Assembly: GCA_037951105.1 (NCBI GenBank)
Contig: JBAMJV010000858.1
Span: 88,278-152,277 of the forward strand
Direction of reading: 5' to 3'
From: Echinarachnius parma
Lineage: Eukaryota; Echinodermata; Echinoidea; Clypeasteroida; Echinarachniidae
DNA: 64,000 nucleotides
Shown in pieces: positions 1 through 11,559 of this stretch; position 1 is the first letter of the stretch, and each line of letters begins with the position of its first letter. The position numbers and the translations under genes were made by a program. The notes beneath the pieces are model-generated. The model had not been told where the DNA came from, searched no databases, and saw only the letters and a list, made by a program, of their open reading frames with translations.

Positions 1-851
1 CAGTTGGCCAACTGGTATCAACTGGTACCAGTTGGGATGGATTCATTTTGGGGTCCATATTAACAAGTTTCCATCGAAAACGCGCATAAGACTTACACGA
101 GCAGACGACGCGAATCGGTGGATTCAGATCTATTCTATATACAATTACAACATGCAAACACGGCTTATAATCTACGTTGAATATTTACTATGTACCTGGA
201 CAATGGCGCGCGATACGCACACTGCGCGTTAACATAGCTCATTCACGCATGCACGATTCTACGTGCTATTGCAGTACGATCCACACGCAGAGTATCAAAC
301 ATTGTAAAAGTGGATAGATAACCTTGTCAAGAAACACAAAAAAGGCCCTATTTTCCCGTCTAATAATCAAAATGCTTCTTACATTAGAAGAAAGGTATTT
401 TTGTCCTCTTTGTTTTGGTATGCGAGACGGTATAAAAACGTAACAGGGTAAAATTATACGATCGGCTGAATGAGCGAGGGTTGGTACAAATTCGTCAAAT
501 TGTTTCAATTCGCCATAGGGAAGTGGTCAATGTGGCAAATTTTACCAAATATTCAACGGCAAATGGCCCTATTTTCCCAGTAACAAAACGAGACATAATT
601 GGTACCATTGAAAAGGAAATTTATCACTGATTAATATTCCAGCCGAGACCGTATAAATTGTTTAAACGACTTTAAGCTATTGGAGTTTTATTTCACAAAG
701 CGCACCAAAATGGAGCTAAATTTAGCGCGTTCCCCGTGTTAAAGCGCGCCGTGCGGTTTGTGTTGAGTAAATGCACAAAACTTTTCAATATGTTTTGGAA
801 TGTTTGGTCGCCTGAAAAAAGATGAGATTACAAAAACAATCGTGTATATAA
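1..851. other. Intergenic, no gene seen
   Basis: No supportable coding sequence. The first 40 bases hold a short run of related words (CAGTTGG, AACTGGTA). Confidence 0.5.
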
Positions 852-1195
852 CAGGGCTCCACACTGACCTTTTTTGTCAGTGGCCCGGTCGGGCCAGTGA
901 AATAAAGTCTTCCTCATTTTGGGTGGCCCAAAAGAAAAACTTACTGGCCCGGAAATTCTATTTCATGAGTAAAATTTTTACTAAATTTAACATTTGTATT
1001 CTCTTTCCTGATCAAACCTGTGATTATAGAAAAAGCATAACATGGAAGAAAACATGATTTTTCTCATTTTGTCATTGTTGGGTTGAAAATCTGCTTGCCC
1101 GATTAGGCCACCAAATATGACTTTGATACATTTTTGCTGGCCCGAAGTGCAATTTTACTGGCCCCGGGCCAGCGGGCCAGTGGGCCAGTGCCCTG
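852..1195. mobile_element. hAT-like element rich in GGCCAGTG words
   Basis: Starts CAGGGCTCCACACTG and ends GGGCCAGTGCCCTG. GGCC(C/A)G words recur near both ends. Flanks gtatataa and taatataa agree at 6 of 8 positions, compatible with an old 8-bp duplication. Related words recur at 1337-1372 and 43800-44020. Confidence 0.5.
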
Positions 1196-2029
1196 TAATA
1201 TAATAAAAGTAACCAACAAACATGTTTTCTGTAAATTATTTCAATAATACAGAATAAATTGGTGTTAGTCTCATTTTGTACTTCATTTCATGCACAGTAT
1301 ACACATATTTTCTGGTGGTCTGACATCAATTGTTAGTGGCCCCATGCCACCGGGCCACTGCCTTGCTTTAATTGTTGTCTCAGTGTTTTCAATTTCATAC
1401 TCATATTATTTTAGCAGGTTTAAAATGTTATAATCGCAATTGGAGTGGTAATTAAAACTAAAAAGGCATCACTTATTGTTTTCTGCTCATTAATCTTAAC
1501 CCTTCATTCGGAAAGCCTCACTAACCTAATGGTAATACTGCATGCACTATCACGGTTGCTGTGGTCCTCTTCATATGAAACTGGACAAAGTGAAGATCCT
1601 CACTGCCCAGCCATGTCGACAAGATGTGCTGGATGGTCAACCCCGCCGACCGAAACTCGACGGGTGGCACGATCAGGCATACCGCAAGGAGCCCATATAC
1701 CAGCGAGAAAATGAATTCTACCCCGACATTTACTTGATGCATTGTCGTAGCTAGTTGTAGTTGATCTCTCTGTACAATGTCAATGAATTAGAATTAAAAC
1801 TTTGTACCCTATCATGGAGAGCCTCGATCCCAGCTACGATCAACACGTACACACAGTACAGCGCTATGCGGTTTTATTTTGCAGTATATATGGTTCTCGT
1901 CGTCTGTTATGTTTACGTGTACTACGTTGTCTTGTTTTGGGGATCGCGTGCACGTGCACTCTCGATCCAGCGAGCGCCAGAATACTACACTGCCACTCAC
2001 ATCACACTGCACACACAATAAACACTTCG

Positions 2030-2036
2030 TATAAAG
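2030..2036 (+). promoter_or_regulatory. Possible TATA box of RPIA
   Basis: TATAAAG lies 36 nt before the ATG at 2072. If used, transcription would begin near 2060 and the ATG at 2162 would have a leader of normal length. Sequence match only. Confidence 0.25.
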
Positions 2037-2071
2037 TTCGTAGTACTTCCGCGCTGCATGCAGAGATCAGA

Positions 2072-2230
2072 ATGCAAGTGATTCCGATCGTGAGAAACAC
2101 ATGTTTGAAGACTGTTTCCCGTTTGTTGTTTCAATCGTGCAGTGTTTATCAAAGTTCAACCATGTCCATGAGTCTAGTTGACCAAGCAAAGCAAGCTGCT
2201 GCCTGTGCTGCAGTTGACAACCACGTGAAG
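2072..2230 (+). CDS. RPIA: RPIA exon 1
   Basis: Encodes the N-terminus ending in AAVDNHVK; donor AAG|gtatgt, phase 0. Two in-frame ATGs, at 2072 and 2162. The frame stays open upstream to 1802, but that part has no family resemblance and is read as 5' leader. Confidence 0.85.
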
Positions 2231-5200
2231 GTATGTATGTTTTGACCTTTGATTCATCTATTCTAAGACAATTACAAACACTCAAGTGCTAAAATGAGTA
2301 TAGCTGGTACTGGTGGCCGGGGGTACTGGTACTGGTACTTGGTAGGGTTCCCCCTTGGTAGGGGCCACTGCTAGCTGCACCAAACGCACCCACCACACAC
2401 TCCCTGGACCTAGACAAATTTTGTCAACATTTAAAGGGATAGTTGAGTTCTGGTAAGGAGAGTACAGTTTTAGTGAAACTGAATTTTAGTAACCAAAACC
2501 TGCATCATTACATTACAAACTAATAGTTATAACTAGAAAGGAACACAAAATTACAAATGACGTAGTAAAGATCATGTTATCATTCAAAAAGAGCCGTTAA
2601 AACGTAAGAGGGCGCTCTCTAAACACTCATTGGTTTCAACCATTTTGAATAAAATATTGTGCATGTGATGCTTTGTTGAAATAGTGATTAGATAGAGAAA
2701 TAACCAACAACTATTTAAATACCTATTTTGTAACTTTTTTGAAAAGAGGAAGCATTTTTTTGAATTTTTAATGGCTGGTTCAAAATTCTCTAATAAACCC
2801 GGGGCCCCGGGTTTATTACAAATTGTTATATTTATGGATATTTCAGCCGTTTCTGAACCGATTTTGATCAAACAAAGATGATTTTATTGTTTAAATATTA
2901 TGCTCTTTCAAATTTTACACTCAGTTTTTCATTACCTCACAAACCAATTAAGTAGTCTAGCGCCCTCTCTACCAAAACTCAACTTTCCCTTTAAATTTGT
3001 CATGGGTCGTAAATTTAAACCAATCTTTGGAAAGAGGAGGAGGAAGAGGGGTTTTAATGGCATTCAGAAACAATTTCTGAAAATGCATGCTACAGACAGT
3101 AAAGAAGAAAGAAGAGGAGAGTTCCCATCATGCACCTGTTCCAGTGACTACCACTACCAGTTCTGGTCATAGTGTTAATCAAAGTTCAACGTTTAGTCTA
3201 CTTGATGACCAAGCAAAGAAAGGCGCTGCTTATGCTGCAGTTTACAACCATATATAAATATACGTTATTATTATAGTTAATAAATAAGTAAAGTTAAAGG
3301 TCTATAATAAAGCAAATATCAAAACTACATGTACTTTCGTAATATAACAGGTAGTGTCAGTCAGATGACTGTCATCAATCGCCACTTTATAATTTTCATT
3401 CCAGCACAATTCAAACGTAATGGAAATCATTAAAATCAATTATATACTGTACATAACTATAAGTGCTCTAAGATATATTAATTATGTTGTTTTCTTAATC
3501 TTTAGGATAACTTCAAGGTTGGCATCGGCAGTGGTTCCACGGTTGTGTTTGCAGTTCAAAGACTTGGTAGGTCTTAGATACACTTTACAGTCTTTCTGTC
3601 CCATAATTTAACTGTGTTGCTTAGTTATGGGAAACTTGTGATCGCCATATTAACTCAATGGACATTGTTAAATCTAGTAGGGAACGGGTTAAATTGCACA
3701 AGAGGGCCATTCTTGGTCACGTGTGTGACCCAAAATATGAAATTTTTGAAATAAGATGCTAATATTTCAGTAAGTAACCTGAGGTATGATGATGTGATCT
3801 TCATATATGACTTGCATATGTTGAAGTCTTTCAAGTGTAACACAAAAGATTTTATTAAGATTACGTTACCCAAGGACAGAGGTCAAATGGCATCGGTCAC
3901 GTGTGTGACTTTGCACGGGAGCATTTTTGAAGAAATGTTTTAAAACTCAATTTCACTTTGAAAATGCTGTGAGGTATGAAAAGCTCAAATGTTCATGATA
4001 ACAGACAACAGATATATATCTGTAAGTAAGAAAATGGTACAAAAAATAAATAAACTCAAACAATTGTTTTTTAATGTATGTTATTGTGTGGGGATGTCTG
4101 GGTCACGTGTGTGACATACTGTACAATGTGAATGGAAATCGGAATTTTACAAATATTAGGTTTAGATAGTAACATGAAGTTCAATTGTCACAAAGTTGGT
4201 ATCAACATGTGCAGGAGATTAAGAGGAATGAGCTAGCTTAATTATTTTTGGAGTTATTAATTTTTTTTAAATATTGAATTATGCAAATTTATGCAGATGA
4301 GTAATGAATTTTCAATATTTAGTGTAAAACATATATTTTATAAAACCTTAGATATTGATCTTTCCAATAATAGATAAAACAACAGAAAAAAACAAACTTT
4401 ATTTTTTCCCAAAAAGTTTCACTTTTCAAAGAATGGCCTAAGAATGTAGTTGACTTGTGTGAGTTATGTTTATTTTCTTTTATGATCTTATTAACTGTAC
4501 CAAATTGTGTTTTATGATTTTTTTTTTCTGAGATATTCTAAAAAGAGTTTTATTCCTGTTTCATCATGTATTTTAGCCTTTTGAGGACCCCCCCCCCCCC
4601 CCCCAAGACAGTGGCGTAATGCGGGGGGGGGGGGGGGGGGAGGCACCCAAATTTCACAAATTTTCACAAAAACAATACAAAAAACATATATAGGGTAATA
4701 TCTTTTAACAAAAGAGAAATACATAAGGTGTGCCTGCAAAAATGTGTGTGCCCCCCCCCCCCCCCCCACCCTCAATCAGTCCGACCATGCTACACCACAG
4801 GCACAGGCATTCTCGATACAGGTATAATAGGTTATGGTGTATCGAGAATGCCTGATGTTTAGTTTTCAATACACCTTTGATCAACCTGATTTTCAAGCTA
4901 AATATGCTTAGAACTATTTATACAGGAATTTGTTTGATATGAGCTGCTTTCAGGATTTTTCTTGAATAAACAAATTTCATATTTATCACCCATCTTGCCA
5001 TCATTCAGCTGAGAGGGTGAGAGAGGAGAAGCTCAACATAATCTGTGTACCGACATCATTCCAAGCCAGACAACTCATCGTAGAAAACGGCCTGACACTG
5101 ACCGACCTAGAACAGACGCCTGAGGTAAGACAATTGATAACTAACCCAACAAAATGGCCTGACACTGACCAACCTAGAACAGACGCCCGAGGTAAGACAA

Positions 5201-8200
5201 TTGATAACTAACCCAACAAAATGGCCAGACACTGACCGACCTAGAACAGAGGCTTGAGGTTAGATAATTGATAACTAACTCAACAAAATGGCCTGAGACT
5301 GACCGACCTAGAACAGACACCCGAGGTAAGACAATTGATAACTAACCCAAAAAAATGTCCTGACACTGACCGACCTAGAACAGAAGAAATTGATCACTAA
5401 CCCAACAAAATGGCCTCACACAGACCGACCTAGAACAGACGCCTGAGGTTAGGCAATTGATAACTAACCCAACAAAATGGCCGGACACTGACCGACCACA
5501 ACAGAAGAAATTGATCACTAACCCAACAAAATGGCCTCACACAGACCGACCTAGAACAGACGCCTGAGGTTAGGCAATTGATAACTAACCCAACAAAATG
5601 GCCTCACACTGACCGATCTAGAACAGAAGACAATTGATAACTAACCCAACAAACTGGCCTGACACTGACCGACCTAGAACAGAAGACAATTGATAACTAA
5701 CCCAACAAAATGGCCTCGCACTGACCGACCTAGAACAGAAGACAATTGATAACTAACCCAACGAAATGGCCTGACACTGACCGACCTAGAACAGAAGACA
5801 ATTGATAACTAACCCAACAAAATGGCCTCACACTGACCGACCTAGAACAGAAGACAATTGATAACTAACCCAACAAAATGGCCTCACACTGACCGACCTA
5901 GAACAAACACCTGAGGTAAGGCAATTGATAACTAACCCAACAAAATGGCCTGACACTGACCGACCTAGAACAGACACCTGATGTAATGCTTGTGTAAGGC
6001 AATTGATAACTAACCCGGCATTGTTCCAAGCCAGGTGACTAGCTTTATTTTAAAGTCTACCATACACTTGAACACGATCAGATCCAATCTGACAAACAAC
6101 TGAACTGTGTTTCTGAACTACCATCATTTGCAAAAGTTTAAGACCACCCTTCCAAAATGCAATAACTCAAAGAAAAAACAAAGTTAAACATATTTATTTT
6201 TCAGACATACTTTTATTTTCAACGCATAACCTTTGTATCACACTTGAACTGCCCTTTGACATTGTTTCCATGACCACTGTAGTAAACATGTTATGAAATC
6301 ATTCAATGAGACAAAAGAATGCATTCCAAATTATTGAAATACCCACAAATTCCCAGGTGGTCGTAAACTTTTGCAAATGATGGTAGTGCAGTTTTAAAGG
6401 GGTAGTACAGTTTTGGTAAGGCTGAATTTTAGTAACCAAACCTGGACAGTAACATTATAAACTAATAGTTATAACTCCACCATGCTCGAAAGGTATACAA
6501 AATTACAAACGACTAAGTATAAAGCCCATTATCATTCAAAAAGAGCCATTAAAACACAAGAGGGCACTCTCTAAAAAGGCATTGGTTTTAACCATTTTTC
6601 ATACAAAATTATGCATGCGATGTTTGATTGAAATCATGATTAAATAGAGAGATCATCAACAACTATTTAAAAAACGCTTTTGAACATTTTTGAAAAAGTG
6701 TATGCATTTTTTTTATATTTTGAAAAATTCATCTAATTATTTGGGCCCCAAATAATTATAAGATCAGATATATTTATTGATATTTCAGCCGTTTCTGGAC
6801 CGATTTTGACCAAATAAAGTTTATTCTGCCATTAGAATTGCATGTTCTCTCAAATTCGACACTCAGTTTTTCATTACCTCACAAAAAAATTGTGATGTGC
6901 AGCGCCCTCTCTACTAAAACTAAACTACCCCTTTAAAGCATGAAGTATAGTTCAGATTCTTAATTGATTGTCGGATTGGATCGCGTAGTGTGCAGTGGGC
7001 TTCAGTTGGAATAGGTACCTTCAATGCCTCTTGGCCAGATTTGTTTCCTGGACAAACTTGTCAAGAAAATAATGAAAACAGTTTCAAATATATACAGCAA
7101 ATTTGAGTACATGACATCTGTAAGATGTTTTTGATGTAAATCATGACATTTCTTTGATTTAGGATTACAATTGTAATTCACCCAGCCAAAGTATTACAAA
7201 TTATGATTAATTATGAGGAATTAAATTGTATCATAACTCTGGCTTTCATTCTGTATTTTCATGATGATTTCATGTCCTGTTTGTTTTGACTTTTAATGGA
7301 ACCCTTTACAGCTTGACGTTGCATTGCTTGAATTGTTTCAATGACTGTATCAATATTGAAATTGACCTTTGACCCTTAAAAGCTATACCAGAGGTCAATA
7401 GGGTTTTCATTGCATTGAAGGTAACCTAGGCCTAATAGATTAATTCTGTACTCCTGTAGATTCATAACGGTATCGTCGAGTGAGAGTGAGAAGGGAGTTC
7501 AGTAAATGTTTGGCTAAATCAAGTTTATGCATACCATCTTGTAAATTATCAGAGCCTCCTCTATCATTATGTGATGTTCATTTTTCAAATAATAATTTTG
7601 TCAAATTTTGGGAATATTCATCAAATATAAAAGAGTGCTATCAACAAGGCTCCAAAACATTAAACATGATTATCTTGAAAGTACAAAAAGTGACTTGGCA
7701 CACTCCTCTTTCTCAACCTTTGACATTTGAATTTTGACCTTTGACCTTTGACCTTTTCCAGTTAGATGTTGCTATTGATGGTGCAGATGAGGTCGACAGT
7801 AGTCTAACACTCATCAAGGGCGGAGGGTGAGTTGCATCTTAGGGGGCAAACTTTTCATATCCATTTTTCATAGATCCCACAATGTGGATGAAAATGAATG
7901 GAATTAGTCATGTATAAATCTAGTAGATTTTTATGGTAATAAAGAATGTGCACTTATCTACAAAGAATTATAATAAAAAAGAAATAAAATTGAGAACGGG
8001 AGCTGAGACAATTATCGCACTTATTTAATAACGCTCTCTTTCACCCTTGTTTGAAGGCTATGGATAAACACGTTTCATTATATGGAACCAAATATTAGAT
8101 ATTTTGAGCCATAGATAAGTGTTCAATATATATATACAGTCATTATTATGTACAAGGAATTCTATTTTAACTGTTTAAGTTAGCAAACTGGTTTTCTACA

Positions 8201-10186
8201 AGGGTCCCCCACTCCCCCAATGGTAAACATGATTTCTACAAAGTTAAAAAAGTTACTTACCGCCCTTCTGTTACTCAACCAATGATATGTCATTTTTTTG
8301 TTTTAATGTACACAGAGGATGCCTTACTCAAGAGAAGATAGTTGCTGCAAACTCCAAGACCTTAATCATCATAGCAGACTACAGGTATTCAAAATTATTT
8401 TTAAAAAATTTAAAGCATTATTTTATAGTTATATTACTGGGCTTCATATTAACTTTCTTGCTAGCATCCAAGATGTCAAATAAAATACTTTACTCTCAAA
8501 ATGAGTCCAAAAACATACAATTACTTTTTATTTGTATGTCTTTATTTATAACTCTTTCTAAGTGGATTTTGTTTTATTGTGCTCTTGCTATGTATACACT
8601 TAGTTTTCTTCTACCTCACATAAATTTGATTTTGGATGTGAATTGTGCTGGTTTTTAAAGCAACATTTTAAAAGTATTTTAATTTTTACAAATAATTTCT
8701 ATGAACAATTTGTTTGCTAGATCCATCGCTCAAGTCAAAGATATAATTGAGTACTGGTCTGGGTTTGTAAAATAGTTGAAAATTAAAATTTTTAAAAAAT
8801 CATGCGGTACTGCTTTGAAGATGAAGAAATGTTATTGAGATAAATGTATATACTGAAACTTTCCATTTAAATTTTAAAAGGGTCATATTTATATCATAAA
8901 TTTGTAGGAAGCAGTCTTCAGATCTCGGCATCAACTGGACCAAAGGCATCCCCATAGAAGTCATCCCGCTGGCCTATCGACCAATCATGAACAAGATCCA
9001 GGCAATGTTTGGTGGCACATCAGAACTCCGGATGGCCAAGAGTAAAGCTGTAAGTTTTTGTCTCAACATCACTATTTTTCCTTTAAAGGGATCTAGTAAC
9101 TTTGTTGACAAGTGCAAAAAGTGATGAATGGTTGGTATATAATGTGTAGTTTCGTGATCTGATGTTACCTCGGAGTATTGTGTGAAAATTGTACATTAAA
9201 TGGATGTTATAAGACTTTGTACACTTAGAGATGATTTTACTTTGGTATTTGTACAGTAGTGTCATTGTATATTGGTCCTGTGTTACATGACAAACAAGTG
9301 GATCTTCAAAATACAGACTGACAATGGATTTAAAAGTAAAATGTCGAACAATGAAATATATATTAGAAAACAGTTCGCATTGCCCAAGTTGAATTGCACA
9401 AGTTTAATATTGGCTCTATCTATTTTGATTCTTCTTCCTTTGTATTGCTTCCCTCCCACGGAAGGCGAAATAAGTTGAAGCTTTTCTTAAGTCCCTGTGA
9501 ATGCGATTGATCACAAGTCGACTGTGATTTAATTTGAAACGTTCTTTTTTACCTTCTTTCCTCTTGTAGGGCCCTGTTGTGACTGACAATGGTAATTTTG
9601 TGATTGACTGGAAGTTTGAAGGGAAACAGGAGAACTGGGACTCCATCAACAGAGACATCATGATGATTCCAGGTTTGTAGAATATTGCATATTAGGTGAC
9701 CAGCTATAGCAAAACCCTGCACTTGTCGGTAAAAATCAAAATGAAAATTTGATACCATTACAAAGGCCTCATCACAAGCTTTCATTTGATGCTGTGTTCT
9801 AACGAATTGGTCAATAATTGGGTCAATTTTACAATCATAATAAGTCTTTTAAACAAATTATGTAAACTGCCCATTTCTTCAAAACTTGAATTACCGGCAA
9901 GTGAAGGGTTTTGCTATAACCGGTCACATAATAGTGAAACCTTGTTATAACGAGCATGTTGGGTCCATTGAATTTACCTCGTAATATCAGATATATTATT
10001 GTATCAGGGCTTAAAAATAGTAAAATATATAGAACCGGAACCTGTAGAGCTGAAAATCCTAACAAATGTCTTTCACATTCATCACAAACAGGGGTCGTGG
10101 ATACAGGACTGTTCATCAACATGACCAAGAGGGCGTACTTTGGAATGGAAGATGGAAGCGTACAAATTCAAGATCCACGAACCTAG
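2072..10186 (+). CDS. RPIA: Ribose-5-phosphate isomerase A, eight-exon gene (span)
   Basis: Interconverts ribose 5-phosphate and ribulose 5-phosphate in the non-oxidative pentose phosphate pathway; cytosolic in animals. Eight exons splice in phase: 2072-2230, 3506-3566, 5009-5124, 7762-7826, 8316-8384, 8908-9049, 9570-9672, 10092-10186, giving 269 aa. Seen: phosphate loop GIGSGST (59-65), [10 protein letters not shown] in exon 3, DGADEVD at 118-124, IKGGGGCLTQEK at 130-141, [10 protein letters not shown] and the C-terminal [11 protein letters not shown]118, D121, K131 and E140 match the spacing of the E. coli RpiA catalytic residues D81, D84, K94 and E103 exactly. All introns are GT-AG. A start at 2162 (239 aa) has the better Kozak context (AACCATG) and matches the human internal MSKAEEAKKLA region; the 2072 start adds a 30-residue basic N-terminus. 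The family assignment is secure; the start is open. Confidence 0.95.
2431..2994 (+). mobile_element. TTAA-flanked MITE, family A copy 1
   Basis: 564 bp starting TTAAAGGGATAGTTGAGTT and ending AACTTTCCCTTTAA, with no coding capacity. It shares length and about 98% of bases with the copy at 34881-35444 (I counted about eight differences). TTAA target and AGGG-type ends recall Kolobok or piggyBac MITEs; superfamily is inferred. Confidence 0.85.
3171..3256 (+). pseudogene. Decayed duplicate of RPIA exon 1
   Basis: Aligns with the end of exon 1 (about 2146-2231). Shared blocks are AATCAAAGTTCAAC (one mismatch), GACCAAGCAAAG, GCTGCTTATGCTGCAGTT (few mismatches) and ACAACCA. The start codon equivalent is lost, and the donor AAGgtatg has become atataaata, so it cannot splice. 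It lies in intron 1, between a TTAA MITE and exon 2. Confidence 0.75.
3506..3566 (+). CDS. RPIA: RPIA exon 2
   Basis: Follows acceptor tctttag and ends CTT G|gtagg in phase 1. Encodes [20 protein letters not shown], which contains the GSGST sugar-phosphate-binding loop. A later donor at 3570 was not chosen because it breaks the AERV join with exon 3. Confidence 0.93.
3704..4439 (+). mobile_element. Element with GGTCACGTGTGTGAC motifs, copy 1
   Basis: Ends form an inverted repeat: GGGCCATTCTT against AAGAATGGCC. Three exact copies of the 15-mer GGTCACGTGTGTGAC at 3715, 3895 and 4101. Homologous along its length to 28001-28768. No ORF of note. RPIA intron 2. Confidence 0.8.
4609..4798. mobile_element. 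hAT-like MITE with poly(G) and poly(C) arms
   Basis: Starts CAGTGGCGTAATGC, runs into G19, then about 110 bp, then C17, and ends TGCTACACCACAG. The ends are imperfect inverted repeats. A further C run sits just outside the left end. No clean target duplication. Confidence 0.55.
4805..4853. other. Perfect 16-bp hairpin
   Basis: AGGCATTCTCGATACA at 4805-4820 pairs fully with its complement at 4838-4853 across a 17-nt loop. Lies in RPIA intron 2, next to a hAT-like MITE. Function unknown; it may be a tiny palindromic element. Confidence 0.8.
5009..5124 (+). CDS. RPIA: RPIA exon 3
   Basis: Follows acceptor catcattcag. Encodes [20 protein letters not shown] and on to [11 protein letters not shown]; donor GAG|gtaaga, phase 0. 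The last 36 nt plus the donor are copied downstream as a minisatellite (5089-6018). Extending the exon into copy 2 shifts frame (67-bp unit) and soon meets a stop, so the first donor is the functional one. Confidence 0.93.
5089..6018 (+). repeat. Minisatellite made from RPIA exon 3 end and donor site
   Basis: Fifteen tandem copies, starting near 5089, 5156, 5223, 5290, 5358, 5412, 5479, 5532, 5600, 5656, 5712, 5768, 5824, 5880 and 5947. The first copy is the true exon end. The long unit is 67 bp: about 36 bp of coding sequence, the donor GAGgtaag, and about 31 bp of intron. Copies 5, 7 and 9-13 are 53-56 bp because they lack the segment that contains the donor. Copies 2 and 4 keep GAGgtaag exactly, copy 14 keeps gaggtaagg, and copies 3, 6 and 8 have gaggttag. 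Confidence 0.95.
6117..6387. mobile_element. Tc1-like MITE
   Basis: Terminal inverted repeats of about 32 bp: ACTACCATCATTTGCAAAAG against CTTTTGCAAATGATGGTAGT, followed inside by TTAAGACCACC and GGTGGTCGTAAA. The end resembles Tc1-type ends (AAAAGTTT..ACC). About 270 bp, no transposase. RPIA intron 3. Confidence 0.75.
6394..6936 (+). mobile_element. TTAA-flanked MITE, family A copy 3 (diverged)
   Basis: Starts TTAAAGGGGTAGTACAG and ends CTACCCCTTTAA. The interior follows family A (GAATTTTAGTAACC, GAGCCATTAAAAC, TATTTCAGCCGTTTCTG) with many substitutions. Lies in RPIA intron 3, seven bases after another MITE. Confidence 0.8.
7762..7826 (+). CDS. RPIA: RPIA exon 4
   Basis: Encodes [20 protein letters not shown] and the start of the GGGG loop, with catalytic D118, D121 and K131. 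Acceptor ttttccag, donor GG|gtgagt, phase 2. Confidence 0.95.
8316..8384 (+). CDS. RPIA: RPIA exon 5
   Basis: Completes GGGG and encodes [20 protein letters not shown] with catalytic E140. Donor ACAG|gtattc, phase 2. The open frame that continues into the intron to 8658 is read-through. Confidence 0.94.
8908..9049 (+). CDS. RPIA: RPIA exon 6
   Basis: Encodes [20 protein letters not shown], then [10 protein letters not shown] and [14 protein letters not shown]. Acceptor atttgtag, donor GCT|gtaagt, phase 0. Confidence 0.94.
9570..9672 (+). CDS. RPIA: RPIA exon 7
   Basis: Encodes [18 protein letters not shown] and [10 protein letters not shown]; acceptor cctcttgtag, donor CCAG|gtttgt, phase 1. 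Confidence 0.94.
10092..10186 (+). CDS. RPIA: RPIA exon 8 with stop
   Basis: Encodes [20 protein letters not shown], then [10 protein letters not shown] and TAG at 10184-10186. The end matches the position of the human C-terminus. Confidence 0.94.
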
Positions 10187-11257
10187 GTCGGAGAGCGATG
10201 TGAAGATTTGCCTACTTTTTACAAACTTTTTTGTTGCCGGAAATTAGAATTTGGTTGGTGCAAGCAAAGACAAGTTTACATTAAATGTTTTGTTTCATTT
10301 CAAATGTACGTATAAACAAAAGATGAAACAGCGGTCTTAGTTTTACTGGTGATCTGGATTCACTACAAGCAGGGCTCAAAACACTGGTCTAGAGAAATCT
10401 TATCTCCAAACAAGCAAAACAAAATTGCCAAGCAGATTGAGCTCTTTTGTTTCATATATTTGCTCCCATTTTTTGAGCAAGTACATTTTTTGTTCGGGAA
10501 AGTAAAATGTGATAATTCTGTTGAATTCATGATTTTACTTGCCCGAACGTGCAAGTAGTTCTAAGCAAAAAGGTTTGTGTAGAGGCTTGCTGAAGGAAAT
10601 CTAGAGTGGGCTCAGAGTCAATAGAGAGGGAGCAAAGAGTCGGTAAGAATACCCATTAGATGGGGATTATCTGATCCAGACATTAAAACCAAATGTGTCT
10701 GTTATATTTTTAGAATTGTCCCAGAGACTCTAACAGTGAGAATTTCCAATATTAATATTAAAATAAATAACATACCGCAGTTTTCATTCGCTACTTTTGG
10801 TTTAATTCAGCACTACAATCTATAATCTATATATTTGTTTGCACTGAAATACACGGTTTGTATGATGTACAAACTATATATGTACTAGAATTTATTATAT
10901 GATAAGTATTCTCTGTCTAATAGTTATTTCAATTTATGTTATGGATTCAATATTCTCTAACAAATTATGTAATCTACTCAATTTAAAAATATTTTGTTTT
11001 TTATGATTGTGCAATGAATATCGCATTTCCAGGCTGTAACTAAAATCACTCATAAATTTGTTGCTATTGCTGCCATTGGTTAAGATATATTGCAAATATT
11101 GGATTTGATGGCATGCATGGGCAAGCCATTTGTTCAAGGATTTTGTTCAAGAGGGGGTGATCTATTCATTCATGCCAGTATTTGGACAAACAGTCATATA
11201 GAAGTCATGTAGCTGAAGATAATCATGAAATATTCATGAAAAATTAATGTAGAGGGT
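10187..11257. other. RPIA 3' UTR and intergenic
   Basis: No coding signal. A fragment near 10370-10560 (CAGGGCTCAAAACACTGG to TTACTTGCCCGAACG) looks like a degenerate dispersed element; a similar word is at about 49712. Confidence 0.45.
10762..10767 (+). terminator. Candidate poly(A) signal of RPIA
   Basis: AATAAA about 575 nt after the RPIA stop. The region is AT-rich, so a chance match is possible. Confidence 0.3.
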
Positions 11258-11407
11258 TCTGGGGGTGTTGCTTAAAAGAGTTGTGATTTAAATGCAAGTC
11301 AGAAAATGCACCTAAATGTGCAAATCTGATTGGGCTTAAATGAGCGTATTTTCTCACTTGCGTTTAATCACAACTTCTTTGAGTGATCGCAACTCTATGC
11401 AACATCC
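11258..11407. mobile_element. Short MITE with imperfect inverted repeats
   Basis: GGGGTGTTGC with AGAGTTGTGAT on the left pairs with ATCACAACTT and GCAACATCCCC on the right. Interior GCAAATCTGATTGG recurs in a diverged piece near 26873-26930. Confidence 0.6.
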
Positions 11408-11559
11408 CCATAATATAATAAGATAAGTCAGGATTACATGATGATTGGGATGGTCCAAGCCCTGTATTCTTTTTGTTTTTGACCTTGATATTACAAGATA
11501 ACTGATATAACTAGGCAGTTTTTATGGTCACAAGGACCTCGTAATGAGGATCCACAAAA

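Noticed and set aside
1802..2071. N-terminal extension of RPIA in the same open frame
   Set aside because: No similarity to the family and no need for it; ATGs at 2072 and 2162 fit better, and a TATA-like word lies at 2030.
5089..6018. Spaced repeats that could suggest a CRISPR array
   Set aside because: Copies are homologous along the whole unit with no unique spacers, the unit matches an exon end, and the genome is animal.
8287..8658. 123-aa plus-strand frame
   Set aside because: Only 8316-8384 is RPIA exon 5; the rest is AT-rich intron read-through that mimics membrane segments.
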